From: Sophora flavescens
Taxonomy: Eukaryota; Streptophyta; Magnoliopsida; Fabales; Fabaceae
Length of the DNA stretch: 64,000 nt
Direction of reading: 5' to 3'
Assembly (NCBI GenBank): GCA_030762895.1
Contig: CM061069.1
Location: 87,119,548 to 87,183,547 of the forward strand
The notes beneath the pieces were generated by a model that saw nothing but the letters and a program-made list of their open reading frames with translations, did no database searches and was not told the origin of the DNA. Positions within the stretch are counted from its first letter, which is position 1. Every line of letters starts with the position of its first letter. Positions 9,988 through 21,842 of this stretch are shown here, one piece after another. The position numbers and the translations under genes were made by a program.

Positions 9988-12622
9988 TGTGGCACCCTAC
10001 TACCCCGCATGTTATACAACATTTAAAGGACAAAGATATAAAACCAATCATGCATTAACTGAATAAAATACATTATTTGTCCATGGGCAGAAAGGTCCCA
10101 CATGAACTAGTTCTCAAAACTTGCGGAAAATAAAACAAGTCAAAAACAATTAAAACATAAGCATGAACCATAAAGAAAACCCAAACACGATGTCACATTA
10201 CATAGCTGGTATAACCAATCCGAATAACAATTTAGATAAACAAACTAAAACAAAACATAACTAACTACTAGAAGCAGCTCCTCAGAGTCACTCCTTAGCA
10301 AGCTGCTCACCGTCCTCTGCAAGGTACCGATGAGGCCAAACAAACAACAAACAACGGGGAGTAAGAATCATGTAAACATATACGGAATGGAGATAGGAAG
10401 TAAGGTAAAACATGCAGCATGGCATCATAACATACACCATCATACATCATCATCAACAACAACAAGTATGCTATGCGATGCAATGCAACACTACTCTGCT
10501 ACTCCATCTATGCATGTGGATCCAACTAACTCAGGATGAACGACTTCAGAGTTAAATATCCACATTGAGAATCGACTCAATGCTGGAGAATCTACTCCTT
10601 GGATAGCCAACGCATCAAACCAATGAATTCCTCGTCAGGGGGGCGCATGGAGAATCTACTCCTACCGTGGATGGCCGGATCACCGTACTCTCATACGACC
10701 TCCCCTATGTCGAACATACCCCAACAACAACAACTCCAATGCTCTATGCAAATGGCACAACAACAAACAAACAATGGGCAACCACCACCTCCTTTGTTTC
10801 AACGGAATCAACCGAAGACCTCAACGGAATCGACCGCAACGGAATCTACCACAACATCTTTAACCAGCGGAATCTACCGCAACATCTTTAACTAGCGGAA
10901 TCTACTACAGTGGAATCTACCGCAACACCTTAGACCCAACCGGGTCAAGGCCCCCTTGGGACAAGCTCTCGGTCCCTAAGGTACAACATCAAACACACCT
11001 TAGACCCAAACCATAGGGTCAAGGCTTCCTTGGCCATAAAGTACCAAGGCACCACTCACCAACGAGCGGTAACCCAACTAAGCACGGTTTAACCATCTTA
11101 ATTAATCTTTAATTAAGTTATCTAGTCTTCATCATTGATTAACTATGTCATCATCGTCGTTGGGGAAGATTGGGGTTAAAAACCCCTGTTTAAGTCCTTA
11201 ATCTCAGATTCTATCCAGAGGGGTGAGCACGGGTGTGCAGCACGGGCGTGCTGCCACTTAAGAGGAGCACGGTCGTGCTTCCTATTGAGCACGGTCGTGC
11301 TCGGATGCTTCAGACGACCGCATGAATGCGCGGCCATTTTCCGGAATTCAAACCGAGCACGGGCGTGCTCCTCCTGCCAAGACGGCCGTGCTCAATGCAC
11401 GACAAAGACACGCTTCCGGCGCAGAGTTCAACATCAATTTTAAGTCATTTAATCTAGAGATTAATTCCATTAATCCTTAACCAGTTAACAACATAATTTC
11501 CAGATTAAACTCATCATTACCATCACAGTCATGGCATCAACCAATCAACCAACATTTTCAACAACAACAACGATACATATAGCATTATATCCCATATAAA
11601 ACAATCACTCATAATTATAAACATATAATCATGGTATTCCAACGACCAACATGTTATCATATAACATAGCCAAAGCCAACAATCATCAACACAACATCAT
11701 GTTCATATTAGCAGTAACAACGTAACCATCAAGAACATACTATGAACATAGGCATGTAAAACAATAATCAAACATGTTATCATAACAAATTAACCCAACA
11801 AGTTAATCATATCATCAAACATAGCAAACCGGGGTTATGGAAACCCCTTTACCTTACACTACCCCCAATGCCTATGATATACACTACCCTTCTCCCCATA
11901 CCTGGTATGAAGATTGCAACCAACGAAAGCCAATCGATAACCCAAACGAAGAACCAACGTGTTTCCCTCAAGCAGCTTGACTAGCTTTCCAAGCCTTGGT
12001 CAAACAAAAGGTTAACCAATTAGTTTCCCAAATCAAAAACAAGAAAGGGAACTAAAGAGGGAAAGAACCATTACCTTCTATGATTGGCACAGACCAACCA
12101 AGATTTCACAAAACTAGAGCAAGAACACCAAGGGAATCAAAAGGGTTCAAGGAGAGGAAGAGAGAAGAGGTTTTTGCCCACAAAACTTGCCCAAAGTGCC
12201 AAAATAGGGTTTTGCTCGTAACCCTCACGAAAATGCTCTATTTATAGACTCTGATACCTGAGTACGGCCTTGCTCCCTATTGAGCACGGCCGTGCGCAAC
12301 TTCTGAGCACGGGGCGCTCAAAGATGACCTTTCGAGACCTACTATATGACTGAATTGGCCAAAACACATAAAATAATACTTGTAGATAATTCTCTTAGAT
12401 TTCCAACACCACAAAGATCACCTCGATCGGATATCTAGAACTCAAGATATGGTCAAAATGGTGAAACAGGTTACTAGGACTCTAAAAGGATTGAACCTTT
12501 TTAAGGCTAAACTTTCTCAAACATGAACTTAGGCATCAAAAACAAACCTAACAAGTATATGCGTACATATATATAACATATATAAATGCATTCAGCTTAT
12601 TTATGAAAAACGGGGTGTTACA
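9988..12622 (-). mobile_element. D2: minus-strand solo LTR (2,635 bp) inside D1
   Basis: On the minus strand it starts TGTAACACCCCG (12622) and ends GGGTGCCACA (9988), near-perfect terminal inverted repeats. GTATG flanks both ends (9983-9987 and 12623-12627), a perfect 5-bp target duplication. No primer site, gag or pol lies inside, so it is a solo LTR left by LTR-LTR recombination. Because it landed in a copy of itself in the opposite orientation, the locus is now a roughly 1.4-kb-arm inverted repeat. Two short open frames at 10330-10895 on the plus strand are antisense LTR sequence. Confidence 0.93.
12239..12315 (-). promoter_or_regulatory. D2 LTR promoter: TATA box with upstream palindromes
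   Basis: On the minus strand TATAAATAGAGC reads from 12246. Just upstream (12258-12315) are copies of GAGCACGGCCGTGC and variants. TATA-containing LTR promoters start element transcription. The placement of palindromes directly 5' of the TATA box is the same as in elements A, E and F. Confidence 0.65.
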
Positions 12623-13069
12623 GTATGTTTTACCTTGCTTCCTATCTCCATGCCGTATATGTTTACATGATTCTTACTCCCCTCTTTCTGTTTGTTTGGC
12701 CTGATTGTCATCTTGCAGAGGATGACGAGCAGCCCGAAGATAAGTGACTTTGAGGAGCCACCACTCATAGTTAGGGCCTTTCTTTGTTAGTTAGTTTTGT
12801 TTAGTTGTATTCCGAGGATATTTTCCGGAACGGTTGTACCAGCTCTGAATTGTGATATCGGGGTTGGGTGTTTATGTTATGTTATCTTGTTACGTCTTAT
12901 TTGTTTTTAAACTTGTTTCTATTTCTACGATTTTGAGAATTCGTTCATGTGGGACCTTTCTACTCATGGACAAATGTTTTATTTTATTCAGTAAGAGTAT
13001 GTTTGGTTTATACATTTGTCATTTAATGCTTTATAACATACGAGGTAGAAGGGTGTCACATCACTCATC

Positions 13070-14876
13070 CTCACTTGGGTAATATTTGCTCTCAATTCCA
13101 ATTACTATGAACTCTCCAATCCTAATCTTGACAAGATGCTAAGAACACATATCACACATGTTAATGCAACACATTTCATGAGGTCTTTTATTTGGTTGTA
13201 ATGGGGCTAAGGTGGGGTGGATAAAATCAAGGATATAGGCTAATCTACTTTGGCTTCAAGGAACGTGGACTTTCGGGGCTTCAATTGCTCTGTTGGACAT
13301 CAAGTACATAATCACATAATTTGTACTATTTCCCCTTTTATTTATTTACAACTCTCTTTTGTTTGTTTTTTTTCTTTTGTTTCATCTATTTTCATTCTTT
13401 TTTTTCTTCTTTCTAGCACTTCTATTTTTGCCTTTTTCTCACTTTTGTATACTTTCTTTTTTTTCTTTTCCTCTTTTTGGCTTTTTCTATTATTCTTTTT
13501 CTTTTTCTTTCTTTCAAAATTTGTTTTTTTCAAAAAGTTTTTTTTTCCCCATAGTAGGCATCTTTGGTGGCCTACTCCCACCCCAAACTTAATTTGCTTG
13601 CTTGTCCCTAAGCAAGAGAACAACCCCAAACTTAAGTCCAAACATTCCTCTAAGCCAAAATAGTGGGACAAAATGGTTTTTTTGATTTAGGTTTATAATG
13701 TGCTATCATGACAAGAAAAATAGGCAAAGGCTCAATTGGGTATAGCAATGACAAATGATAGGGTAGCAATTATGGCACCGAGTTTAACCAAAGAAATGTT
13801 GCCTCAATCATATATGCATATCCAAAAGCAATGCAACAGTGACAAGCATCAAGGCAAGAAAAAGTGAGAGCATGCAAGTGATGGACAAGCACACATGAAA
13901 AAACAAGTAATCTGTTTGGGCTCAAAAGCTCACAGTTCATGATCATGTGCAAGAGAAATCCATACATCCAATATTGCATATTCATAGTATGAAAGATTGT
14001 CACAAACAAGTCACAAGGATCAAAGGCCTCAATGAAATCATATGCTCATCTAGTACACAATGCATAATGCTAGAAATTTCAGCCAAGCAAAAGTGCCATG
14101 CTCACAAATGAATCTACACAAGAATCCAATCCTAATCACAAGTTTGTGCAATTTATTCAAATGTGAGTTGTAAAGTAAAGAGGGTTGAAAAGTAAAGAGT
14201 TAAGAGCACCCCCTTTCTTCTGGGCATGGATGAGACACGTGTACTTTTTTTTTTTGCACGGGCCAGCGCTCAGTGCTGAAAATGGGTGCCCAGCGCCGGC
14301 AGTGCAGCATTTTCTACTGATTTTGTCTTCTGTTTGCGCCCAGCACTCACAGTAGCGTCCAACGCTCTCAGAGGGCCATTTTCACCATTCTCTCGTGTCA
14401 TTTCTTCCCTTCCTTTGGTCCACTTTCCTTGGATGTGCCTGCACAACAATTCAAAGCAATTACACCACATTATATGGCTTAAACACCAAGGAACCACTCA
14501 ACAACTCAATGAACTACTTATGTTTTTCATGATATAGACGAAAATTAAAGTAGAAAATGTAAAGCTATTCTTGCGTTGCCTCCCAAGTAGCGCTTCTTTA
14601 ACGTCACTAGCTTGACGCCTGATTATTTGATGCTCAAGGTGGTTTGAAGGATGAGAAGAATGGTGACTTGTTATTGCTTTTCTTTCCACCACTCCTCACA
14701 TAGTTCTCAATGTCAAACATTGGTGTATTCCCCTTCTTTGATGGATGATCCTCTATTGGCCAAAGTGGTTGGAATTGATATGCCCATTGAGACTTCTTTT
14801 TCGTTTTCATTCTTTTTCCATTGCTCTCCTTTTTCTTTCGATGTTCTTCCTTAGAAATTTTCTGAACTTCTTGACT
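13070..14876 (-). other. H 3' noncoding region
   Basis: On the minus strand, 14560-14610 (GTCAAGCTAGTGACGTTAAA, then GGGAGGCAACGCAAG) is the same sequence that follows the integrase end in A (26934-26978), which identifies this as the post-pol region. Further on are a 13360-13545 pyrimidine-rich tract, a GGGACAAGCAAGCAAATTAAG signature at about 13585-13610, and at 14256-14375 several CAGCGCTGG-like motifs, mostly imperfect. Open frames here are low-complexity and I do not regard them as genes. Confidence 0.65.
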
Positions 14877-15391
14877 TTACACATAATGAACTTGAGCATG
14901 AATAATTGATGAAGTGTCCATAAGCTCCCTATCAAACATCTTCACAACCATTTGTTCTCTATACACCCTCAATATAAGCTCTCCTTTTGGTACATCGATC
15001 AAGGCACTAGCTGTAGCTAAGAAAGGTCTCCCAAAAATCAAAGGAATGTGCACATCCTCCTCAATATCCAAGACAAAGAAATCCATGAGAAATATGAACT
15101 TTCTTACTTTCACTAGCAAGTCCTCCACCAAACCATATGGTCTCCTAATTGATCTATCCGCTAGTTGCAAGGAAATCATAATTGGTTCTACCTCATGAAT
15201 ACAAAGTCTCTTCATCATGGATAATGGCATAAGATTTATACTTGCTCCAAGGTCGCATAGGGCTCAAGCATTTAGTACCTATCCAAGGACACATGGTATA
15301 GTAAAAGATCCTGGATCTTCAACTTAGGTGGGAGCTTTTGTTGGAGGATAGAACTACAATTTTCAGTCAAAGCCACTACCTCACTTGGTGC
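14877..15391 (-). pseudogene. H aspartic protease (Athila type), broken
   Basis: The retroelement protease cleaves the Gag-Pol polyprotein. On the minus strand from about 15391: APSEVVALTENCSSILQQK, then PGSFTIPCVLG, a damaged ALCD-GASINLMPLSMMKRL (catalytic region around 15235-15260), ISLQLADRSIRRPYGLVEDL, VDFVVLD-like FVLDIEEDVHIPLIFGRPFLAT, and a run to 14877. It aligns residue for residue with the A protease at 19640-20080. A frameshift or stop lies near 15260-15300, between the linker and the active site. The gene is cut on its 5' side at 15412 by B2; its upstream half is at 34397 onward. Confidence 0.8.
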
Positions 15392-15412
15392 AAATTTTCT
15401 CTTCTTTGTAAG
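15392..15412. repeat. Left copy of an approximately 20-bp duplication flanking B2
   Basis: These 21 bases recur at 34377-34396 with one substitution and one missing T. On the minus strand both copies read LTKKR(K/N)F of the H polyprotein. Ty3/gypsy integration normally duplicates 5 bp, so the length is atypical. Confidence 0.75.
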
Positions 15413-16247
15413 TGATAATCTTCTAGATTATGTGATTTTTGTGTGCTTATTTAATGGATTTTTGATCCCAATTGTGTTAATTGATTGAGTTTTGTCCCTA
15501 AGTTTAGCTAATTGTGTCTTTATAGTGTTTTACATATTTTAGTTTAATTATATATTTTTAGAGTTAATCTAATACTATTTTTACTTGTTTACATTTTTAG
15601 GAAATAATGATATGATGTTAAATCAAGTGAATTGAAGAAAGAGCAACAAGAATCTTTACACTAAATTTGGATTTGGTCTAGCTAATTCCAATTTAAAGAA
15701 GAGGTTAAGGCAATTGAAAGCCCACGTGCTTGTCTGGGCTATGTTCAAATGAGATTAGAATAGAAGAAAGCCATCCAATGCTCCTCAACATGAAAGAAGT
15801 TGCAAAAGTTAGAAAGTGAATGGAATTGGAAATAAAAAAAGAAAAAGTCAGCAAACGGAGGTCCACTGGAATGAGAATTAAAAGGTGAGAGGAGGCTGCC
15901 TTACGGGAAACTTAGGAGGCTGAAGGCTGGAATAAAAATAAATAATGAGAGGGGAAACAACTTTAAAGAAAAGTAACGGAAACTTGGAAAAATAAAAGGC
16001 AGTAACGTGAATAAAAAGGGCTTCACTGTAGCGAGGGTATGGAGGCGCCGGAGGAGGAACGCGTAGGGGCAAGCAACAGGGAACATCAACCAGCCGCACA
16101 GTGTGGAGGAAAAAAGGGTTACTCCCCTCATTGGTTTTGATGCAGTTCTCTCCTTATCTCTATTTCATTTTATTTTAGGGTTTAACATTTCTAGCTAAAT
16201 TTCATTTTGTTAGGGTCTTGATGTAATTCATTTTATGATGAAGTTTT
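15413..16247 (+). repeat. B2 5' LTR, left part
   Basis: Matches 32910-33738. It is cut at 16247 by A, and the sequence resumes at 29883 in exact register with the uninterrupted 3' LTR (GATGAAGTTTTATTTGAC at about 33719). Confidence 0.9.
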
Positions 16248-16480
16248 TGATGAGTGTGATTTCACCTCATTTTCCATGTACATTTCTGCATGCATTTGCA
16301 TATAGTTAGGCCATTTTAGTTTGATTTTGGTTAGTTTTTCCTTTGGAGCGGATAAGGTGGTTTTGTGTGTTGTTTTGTAGGAATTTATGATTAATTGCCC
16401 AAGATTTGGCCATGATGAAGCTTGGATGAAAATAGAGCTTGAAAAGAGAAGAAATTAAGCCAAGAAGAATTTTGGAGGCT

Positions 16481-16702
16481 TCGCCTCGCGAGCCAGAAGA
16501 CCAGCCTGAGCAACAACAGTCACCCTTTCTGTCTCGCCTCGTGAATCACCATCTCGCCACGCGAGCCTGAAGGCCTGACTGTGCCAGAGTTGTCTCCCTT
16601 TCTGTCTCGCCTCGCGAGTTACCTTCTCGTCTAGCGAAAGAACCAATCACTGAAGATCAGATTCTTAAGATTCGCCTCGCGAGCCAGGTCTCGCCCCGCG
16701 AG
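16481..16702 (+). repeat. TCGCCTCGCGAG palindrome array in the A LTR
   Basis: Seven copies of TCGCCTCGCGAG or close variants at 16481, 16534, 16554, 16607, 16627, 16672 and 16691. CTCGCGAG is a perfect palindrome. The variants differ mostly by C/T or G/A changes, as expected of decay at methylated cytosines. The equivalent array in the 3' LTR is at about 28765-29005. The array ends about 23 bp before the TATA box. Confidence 0.87.
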
Positions 16703-16724
16703 CGCGCGAAGCCCAGAACCCCTG

Positions 16725-16732
16725 TTTATAAG
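16725..16732 (+). promoter_or_regulatory. Putative TATA box of the A LTR
   Basis: TTTATAAG, immediately after the palindrome array; the same arrangement occurs in the 3' LTR at 29026-29033. Its use as the transcription start signal is inferred. Confidence 0.6.
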
Positions 16733-17597
16733 CTGTTTTAGGGCAGAACTGAAGGAGCAGAAAGGAGGCGGCCAAAAACCCTAAAAACACACTCTCTACA
16801 GCTGTGGCTTTTGCTGGGCAACCTTCCATGGAGTTCCTCCCTTCCTTCATCTCTGTATCTTTTCTTTTGCCTTTCACTTTGATGATGTGTAGCTAAACTC
16901 CCCCTTGTTGGGGTTAGATAATGGTTTTTCTGAATTTGGTTGTAATATGATGTGATTGTAATGCAATTTCCTATTTCTTTATGAGTGTTTGATTCCATGC
17001 TTAATGCTTTCCTTGGTTTGATCATCCTATGAATGATTAGTTGCTTTAATAGACAATTGAAAGGTTGATGTTAAGGCATGCTCATGAATCAAATGCCAAG
17101 TAGTTCATAAACCTAGACATAGGTTTGGGGTGCTTGCAATCTTATGAATCTTGACTCTTAATGCAATCTCTCATGTTAATCCACCTAAGACATTAGGGTT
17201 TAATTTGGGATTTTAGGCTCATTCCACCTAAGACATTAGGGTTTGAGTATTTGAAGAAGATTTGATTGTCATAATTGAATTAGGAATTGTGTTATTTACC
17301 ATTTCATTGCACCAAGGGAGGATTAGCCTAGTCTAACCCTAACAATTCTATCCATTTGTTGTTCACATTTCTGTTTGCCTATTAAGTGTTTGATAAAATA
17401 CCTAAAACAACAAAAACATTTTATTCTTGTTTGCTTCGTTAGATGTTAGAGCTACCTTCATTCCAAACTTGATCGCCTAGATAGTAGTTCAATTTGTGAA
17501 GTGGTACTTGTCCACGATCCCTGAGGACGATATCCGGTTCTTACCGTTTTATTACTTGCAACGACCCGGTACACTTGCCGAGTTCGTGTCAAGTTTT

Positions 17598-17615
17598 TGG
17601 CGCCGTTGTCGGGGA
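17598..17615 (+). other. Primer binding site of A, tRNA-Asp
   Basis: TGGCGCCGTTGTCGGGGA is complementary to the 3' end of plant tRNA-Asp with one mismatch. It primes minus-strand synthesis. Asp primers are typical of the Athila/Tat side of Ty3/gypsy. Confidence 0.9.
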
Positions 17616-17809
17616 TCGGTGTGCCAATATCACGAGTACCAAAGGGGACTCCTAATTTAGGCATTTTTCATTGTTTTTTATTTTCTGTTTTTTTCTGTTT
17701 TCGTTGAAGCTGCATAATTGTCCATTAGTTGCTTAGCTTGTACGTGCTGTTTCGTTGCTATTCTACTGCTGTTTTTCTGTTTTTCTATTCTGCTCTGTTT
17801 GTTCCTTGT

Positions 17810-19300
17810 ATGCGAGGTACAATCGACCCAGGTGAACTTCAATTTGACCCTGAGATCGAGAGGTTTTGTAGACAGAATAGAAAGGAAGCCAAAGCAAGGA
17901 AAAACAGAGAAAGAGCATCTTCTAGTATACAAGAGCCACAAGTTGAGTTACCAAGTGGGCAAGAACCACAAGTTGAAGTAGCAAATGTCACCATGGCTGA
18001 AGACAATGCACCAAGGAGGACAATGAGGGACTATACTTCCCCTAGAGTCGATAGATGTGGAACTCCAATCGTTAGACCTACAGTGGCTTGCAAGAATTTT
18101 GAAATCAAGACATCACTTCTCAATCTTGTGCAGCAAAATCAGTTTGGAGGTTTGGAGAGTGAAGACCCTCATGCTCACATTGGCACATTCATTGAGTTGT
18201 GTGACACCATCAAGCTAAATGGAGCTTCCGATGAGGCCATTCGTTTAAGGCTTTTCCCTTTCTCTTTGAGGGATAAAGCTAAGTCATGGCTTCAATCCCA
18301 TCCTCATGGAAGCATCATCACTTGGAATGATTTGGTGAGCAAGTTCTTATCTCGCTTCTTCCCTCCGTCAAGAATGATCAAGTTGAGATCCGAGATTAAT
18401 GCCTTTGCAAAGAGGGATGGTGAGTCACTTTATGAAGCATGGGAGAGGTTCAAGTCTTTGCTCACAGCTTGTCCAAATCATGAGTTGGAAACATGGCAGC
18501 AAGTGGCAACCTTTGTCAATGGGCTCAACCGAAATTCCAAAAGTATGATTGAAGCGGCTGCAAGTGGATCATTGATCCAAAAGACACCCGAAGAGGCAAA
18601 GGACTTGATCGAAACTATGGCTAATAATGATTATCAAATGCCTAGTTCTCGATCATTGGTCAAGAGAGGTGTTATGGAGCTTGATGAAATTGGTGCTCTT
18701 AAGGCACAAATGGCTATTCTTACCAAGTAATTGGGGTCCGTTCAACTGCAGAATTCTCAACTACAAGCTGTCCAAGTTCAAGCTGCCTCAGTGTGTGATT
18801 TCTGTGGAGGTAACCATGCAAATGGCAATTGTGAGATTAATGTGGTTGGAAGTTCTGGGCAAGAAGAAGTGAATTACATGAGCAACCAAGGGCCTAAGCA
18901 TGATCCTTTCTCTAACACCTACAATCTGGGGTGGCGTAGCCATCCTAACCTTGGTTGGAGACAAGGGCAAGGCTCAAGTTCTCAAGCAAAGCCTCCTCAA
19001 GAGAGTTCAAGCAAATTAGAGAATATTCTAGCCCAATTCATGCAAGCAACTCAAGATAATATGAAGAATCAAAATGTCTCCATCAAGAATCTTGAACACC
19101 AAATAGGCCAATTGGCAAAGCAGATGACGGAGAGACCTCAAGGACAATTGCTGGGAGATACCGAGAAGAATCCAAGGGAGGATTGCAAGGCAATTACTAC
19201 AAGAAGTGGGAGAGTGTTAGTTCCACATGAAAAGGAAAGAGAAGAAAAGACAGTTGGTGAGGGAGTCGATGAAGTGACTATTGAAGATGTAACCAATTAA
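17810..19300 (+). pseudogene. A gag with zinc knuckle, two in-frame stops
   Basis: Gag forms the particle and binds element RNA. The chosen start is the ATG at 17810 (MRGTIDPGELQFDPEIERF), downstream of a hydrophobic T-rich stretch that is leader sequence. The capsid-type Retrotrans_gag domain covers about residues 95-225 (FGGLESEDPHAHI, RLFPFSLRDKAKSWL, SKFLSRFFPPSRM, SLYEAWERFKSLL). A TAA at 18728-18730 stops the frame. It continues without shift to a zinc knuckle CDFCGGNHANGNC (18794-18832, spacing CX2CX3HX4C) and a Gln-rich, coiled-coil-like tail (SSKLENILAQFMQ, LEHQIGQLAKQM). A second TAA ends it at 19298-19300. Both stops lie where Gln is plausible, so CAA to TAA changes are likely (inference). 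Gag runs on in the same frame into the protease. Confidence 0.9.
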
Positions 19301-20404
19301 GAACCCGAGACTTCCCAAGCCACTACCTCTAGTCCTATTGTTGTTGAAGTTGAAAAACCACAGAGAGAAAAATTGGTGGATGAAGAGTTTGCAAGAAAGA
19401 AGACTAGAAGGCAAATTCTTGAAGAAGTTGACAATCCTAAGGAGTTGCCACCATATTTCAAGATACCCTATCCTCAAAGGTTGAAAAAGGAGGCAAAGGA
19501 TCCACAATTCTCCAAGTTCTTGGATGTGTTTAAAAAGTTGAAAATTAACATTCCTTTTGCCGAAGCTCTTCAACAAATGCCTTCCTATGCCAAGTTTATG
19601 AAGGAGATTCTTACTAACAAGAGGAGGTGGAAGGAGGAGACGGTCATGCTCACGGAAGAATGCAGTGCCATACTCCAAAGGAAGTTACCAGTAAAGATGA
19701 AGGATCCGGGTAGCTTTACTATTCCATGTACTATTGGTCATTTGAATATTGGAAGAGCATTGTGTGATCACGGTGCAAGTATCAACCTTATGCCTCTCTC
19801 CATTTTCAAGAAGCTGGGAATTGGTGAAGTCAAGCCAACTGAGATTTCTCTCCAATTGGCGGATCGCTCCATTACATATCCTTATGGTGTAGTGGAGGAT
19901 TTATTGGTGAAAGTTGACAAATTCATCTTTCTGGCAGATTTTGTGGTGTTGGATATAGCTGAAGACAGTGAGACTCCGTTGATTCTTGGAAGACCATTCC
20001 TAGCCACAGGTAGAGCTTTGATCGATGTAAATCTAGGGGAGTTGGTGCTTAGAGTCCAAGATGAAAAGGTCACCTTCAATGTTTTTGAAGCAATGAGGCA
20101 TCCAAGCGACAAAGATACGTGTATGAGTGTGGACCTTGTTGATTCATTGACTGACAGGAGTATGCAACAAACTTTTGAAGATTCATTGGAAGCGGCTCTT
20201 ATGGTGGAGGATGTAGAAGGAGAGGTATGTGCGGAAGAGGTTGATTTCATGGTTAAATCCCTTGAGGCTTGTCTGGTTGTGAATAATGATGAAGACAAAG
20301 TTGTGGAAGATGTGCGGATTGAAGACAAGGGTGAACCACCTGTGCTAGTGTTGAAAGAACTCCCATCTCATCTCCGTTATGATTTCCTCGGGGTGAATTC
20401 TTAA
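19301..20404 (+). pseudogene. A aspartic protease region
   Basis: Same frame as gag. An acidic linker (19301-19640) includes DVFKKLKINIPFAEAL and MPSYAKFMKEIL. The protease follows with FTIPCTIG, the active-site box ALCDHGASINLMPL (Asp codon 19765-19767) and the flap-to-C-terminal pattern LILGRPFLATGRALID (about 19980-20025). The catalytic Asp-x-Gly-Ala is present, so the fold could have been active. A third TAA at 20402-20404 separates it from the RT; downstream the frame continues unchanged. The acidic stretch 20110-20330 is the protease-RT spacer. It is homologous to the H protease at 14877-15391. Confidence 0.9.
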
Positions 20405-20787
20405 TTCTCGGTGATCATTAGTAGCGGATTGAACTCTTTGGAGGAAGAGAAACTGTTAAGGGTGCTCAGGGAGCACAAATCTGCAATTGGGTGGTCTATG
20501 TCCGACTTGAAAGGGATAAGTCCCTCATTCTGTATGCACAAAATCCTTTTGGAGGAAAACTTCAAGCCGGTCAGACAACCCCAAAGAAGACTCAACCCAA
20601 ACATGAAGGAAGTTGTAAGGAAGGAGGTTGTGAAGCTTCTGGATGCGGGGATAATTTATCCAATCTCCGATAGTCCTTGGGTGAGTCCGGTCCAAGTTGT
20701 CCCTAAGAAAGGGGGGATGACTGTTGTTGCAAATGAAAAGAATGAACTCATCCCCTCAAGGACCGTTTCTGGATGGAGAGTGTGTAT
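20405..20787 (+). pseudogene. A reverse transcriptase, N-terminal part (cut by E)
   Basis: RT copies element RNA into DNA. The frame shows HKSAIGWSMSDLKGISPSFC, then QPQRRLNPNMKEVVRKEV, LLDAGIIYPISDSPWVSPVQ and PKKGGMTVV (fingers and the start of the palm). It ends mid-domain at GWRVCID, where element E is inserted after 20787. The reading resumes exactly after the duplicated TGTAT at 24473. Confidence 0.92.
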
Positions 20788-21842
20788 TGATAGTGTGATT
20801 TCACATCATAATTCCTGTACATTTTTGCATGCATTTCTCATATTGTTTAGGCATATTTGATTTGATTTTATTAGTTTTTACCTTGGATCGGGTGAGGCGG
20901 TTTCTTGGTGTTGTTTTGCAGGAATTTAAGGAAAAATGCTCAAGATTGGCCATGATGGAGCTTGGATGAAGACAGAGCTTAAAAAGTGAAGAAAATGACC
21001 CAGGCAGAGCCCATCACGACCGGGCCTTGATGACCCTCACGGCCGTGATCGAGCAATAATTGAGAGAAAAGAAGGCAAAAGTCAGAAGCTGTCACGGCCT
21101 AGCGGTGATACCCATCACGGCCATGACATGTTACTGGAGCCAGACCCCCTCTTGGCAGAATCTGTCATGGCCAAGCCGTGACGGCCATCACGACCGTGAC
21201 AGATCATTTGGTGAAGGCAGAAGCTATCACGGCTTGCCCGTGATGAGCATCACGGCCTTGATGTTCCAATATTTGAAAGCGCGCCAAGGCAGTAAGCGTC
21301 ACGGCCAGGCCGTGATGGCCATCACAGCCGTGACGCGAATCCTAATCTATAAAGGAGCACGAGCAGAACAGAAGAAAAACAGTTTTTGGAGTTTTGAAAC
21401 CCTACAATACTCTCTCTGAACCAGGGCCAGTGGCACAAGGATTCCATGGAGTTTTTCCTCCCTCTCATCTATATTTCTTTGGTTGTAGCTATGATCATGA
21501 GTAGTTAAACCCCCATTGTTGGGGTTAGGTGTAGCTTTTCTGAATCATCCATGTATATGATTTGATCTTGTAATACAGCTTTTACTTCTTTATTGAGTGA
21601 TTGATTTTTTGTGCTTAATATTGCTTGTTGTGGCTAGCACCCCCATGATTTGATTAGAGTTTTGATATGAAATTGGAAAATTCGTATTAGAACCGGAACT
21701 GAGATCAATCACCTAGTAACCCTTGCGTCTAGGAATAGAGTTTGGTTTACTAGTAATCGCGTAATCCCTAATCCTAATGCAAATTCATTAATCTAGGTCA
21801 CCTAAGGAATTAGGGTCTATTAGTGGATTTAGGTTCTTGTCA
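20788..21842 (+). repeat. 5' LTR of E (3' portion missing)
   Basis: Matches 23056-24075 closely up to CTTGTCATCC, then diverges abruptly. The last 390 or so bases of the LTR are missing in direct orientation. Confidence 0.88.
21038..21335 (+). repeat. CACGGCCGTG palindrome array, E 5' LTR
   Basis: About five units, each made of two close palindromes (pattern CACGGCC, 3-4 bases, GGCCGTGA, about 6 bases, CACGGCCGTGA), repeat roughly every 60-75 bp. Compared with the 3' LTR array (23279-23578) many units here have single C-to-T or G-to-A changes. A TATAAA follows at 21348-21353. Confidence 0.87.

Larger units (their letters stand above)
8447..13060 (+). mobile_element. D1: plus-strand solo LTR, 5'-truncated and split by D2
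   Basis: Pieces 8447-9987 and 12623-13060 are one LTR-like sequence, ending GGGTGTCACA at 13060. Both match the reverse complement of D2: 8560-9880 with about 11930-10440, and 12625-13050 with about 10440-10010. The D1 start is missing; it joins the H LTR at about 8447, where D2 still has several hundred further bases. There is no coding capacity. Because D1 abuts a truncated H LTR, a deletion probably removed both the start of D1 and part of the H LTR. Confidence 0.78.
16248..17591 (+). repeat. 5' LTR of A
   Basis: Starts TG at 16248 and ends TGTCA at 17591, six bases before the primer site. It matches 28532-29877. Confidence 0.92.

Noticed and set aside
10330..10895. Gln/Thr/Ser-rich frames as a transcription factor-like protein
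   Set aside because: Antisense to solo LTR D2; composition comes from CAACAA repeats.
9988..12622. Large inverted repeat as an assembly artefact
   Set aside because: A perfect GTATG duplication and clean LTR termini at both D2 ends show a real insertion.
13250..13671. Phe/Ser/Leu-rich open frames on the plus strand and a Lys-rich frame on the minus
   Set aside because: Both come from one pyrimidine tract in H's 3' noncoding region.
14286..14537. Open frames over 14286-14537 as genes
   Set aside because: They overlie CAGCGCTGG-type repeats in noncoding element sequence and lack any motif.
17729..17809. Hydrophobic N-terminal extension of A gag as a signal peptide
   Set aside because: T-rich leader upstream of the ATG at 17810; Gag proteins of this group have no signal peptide.
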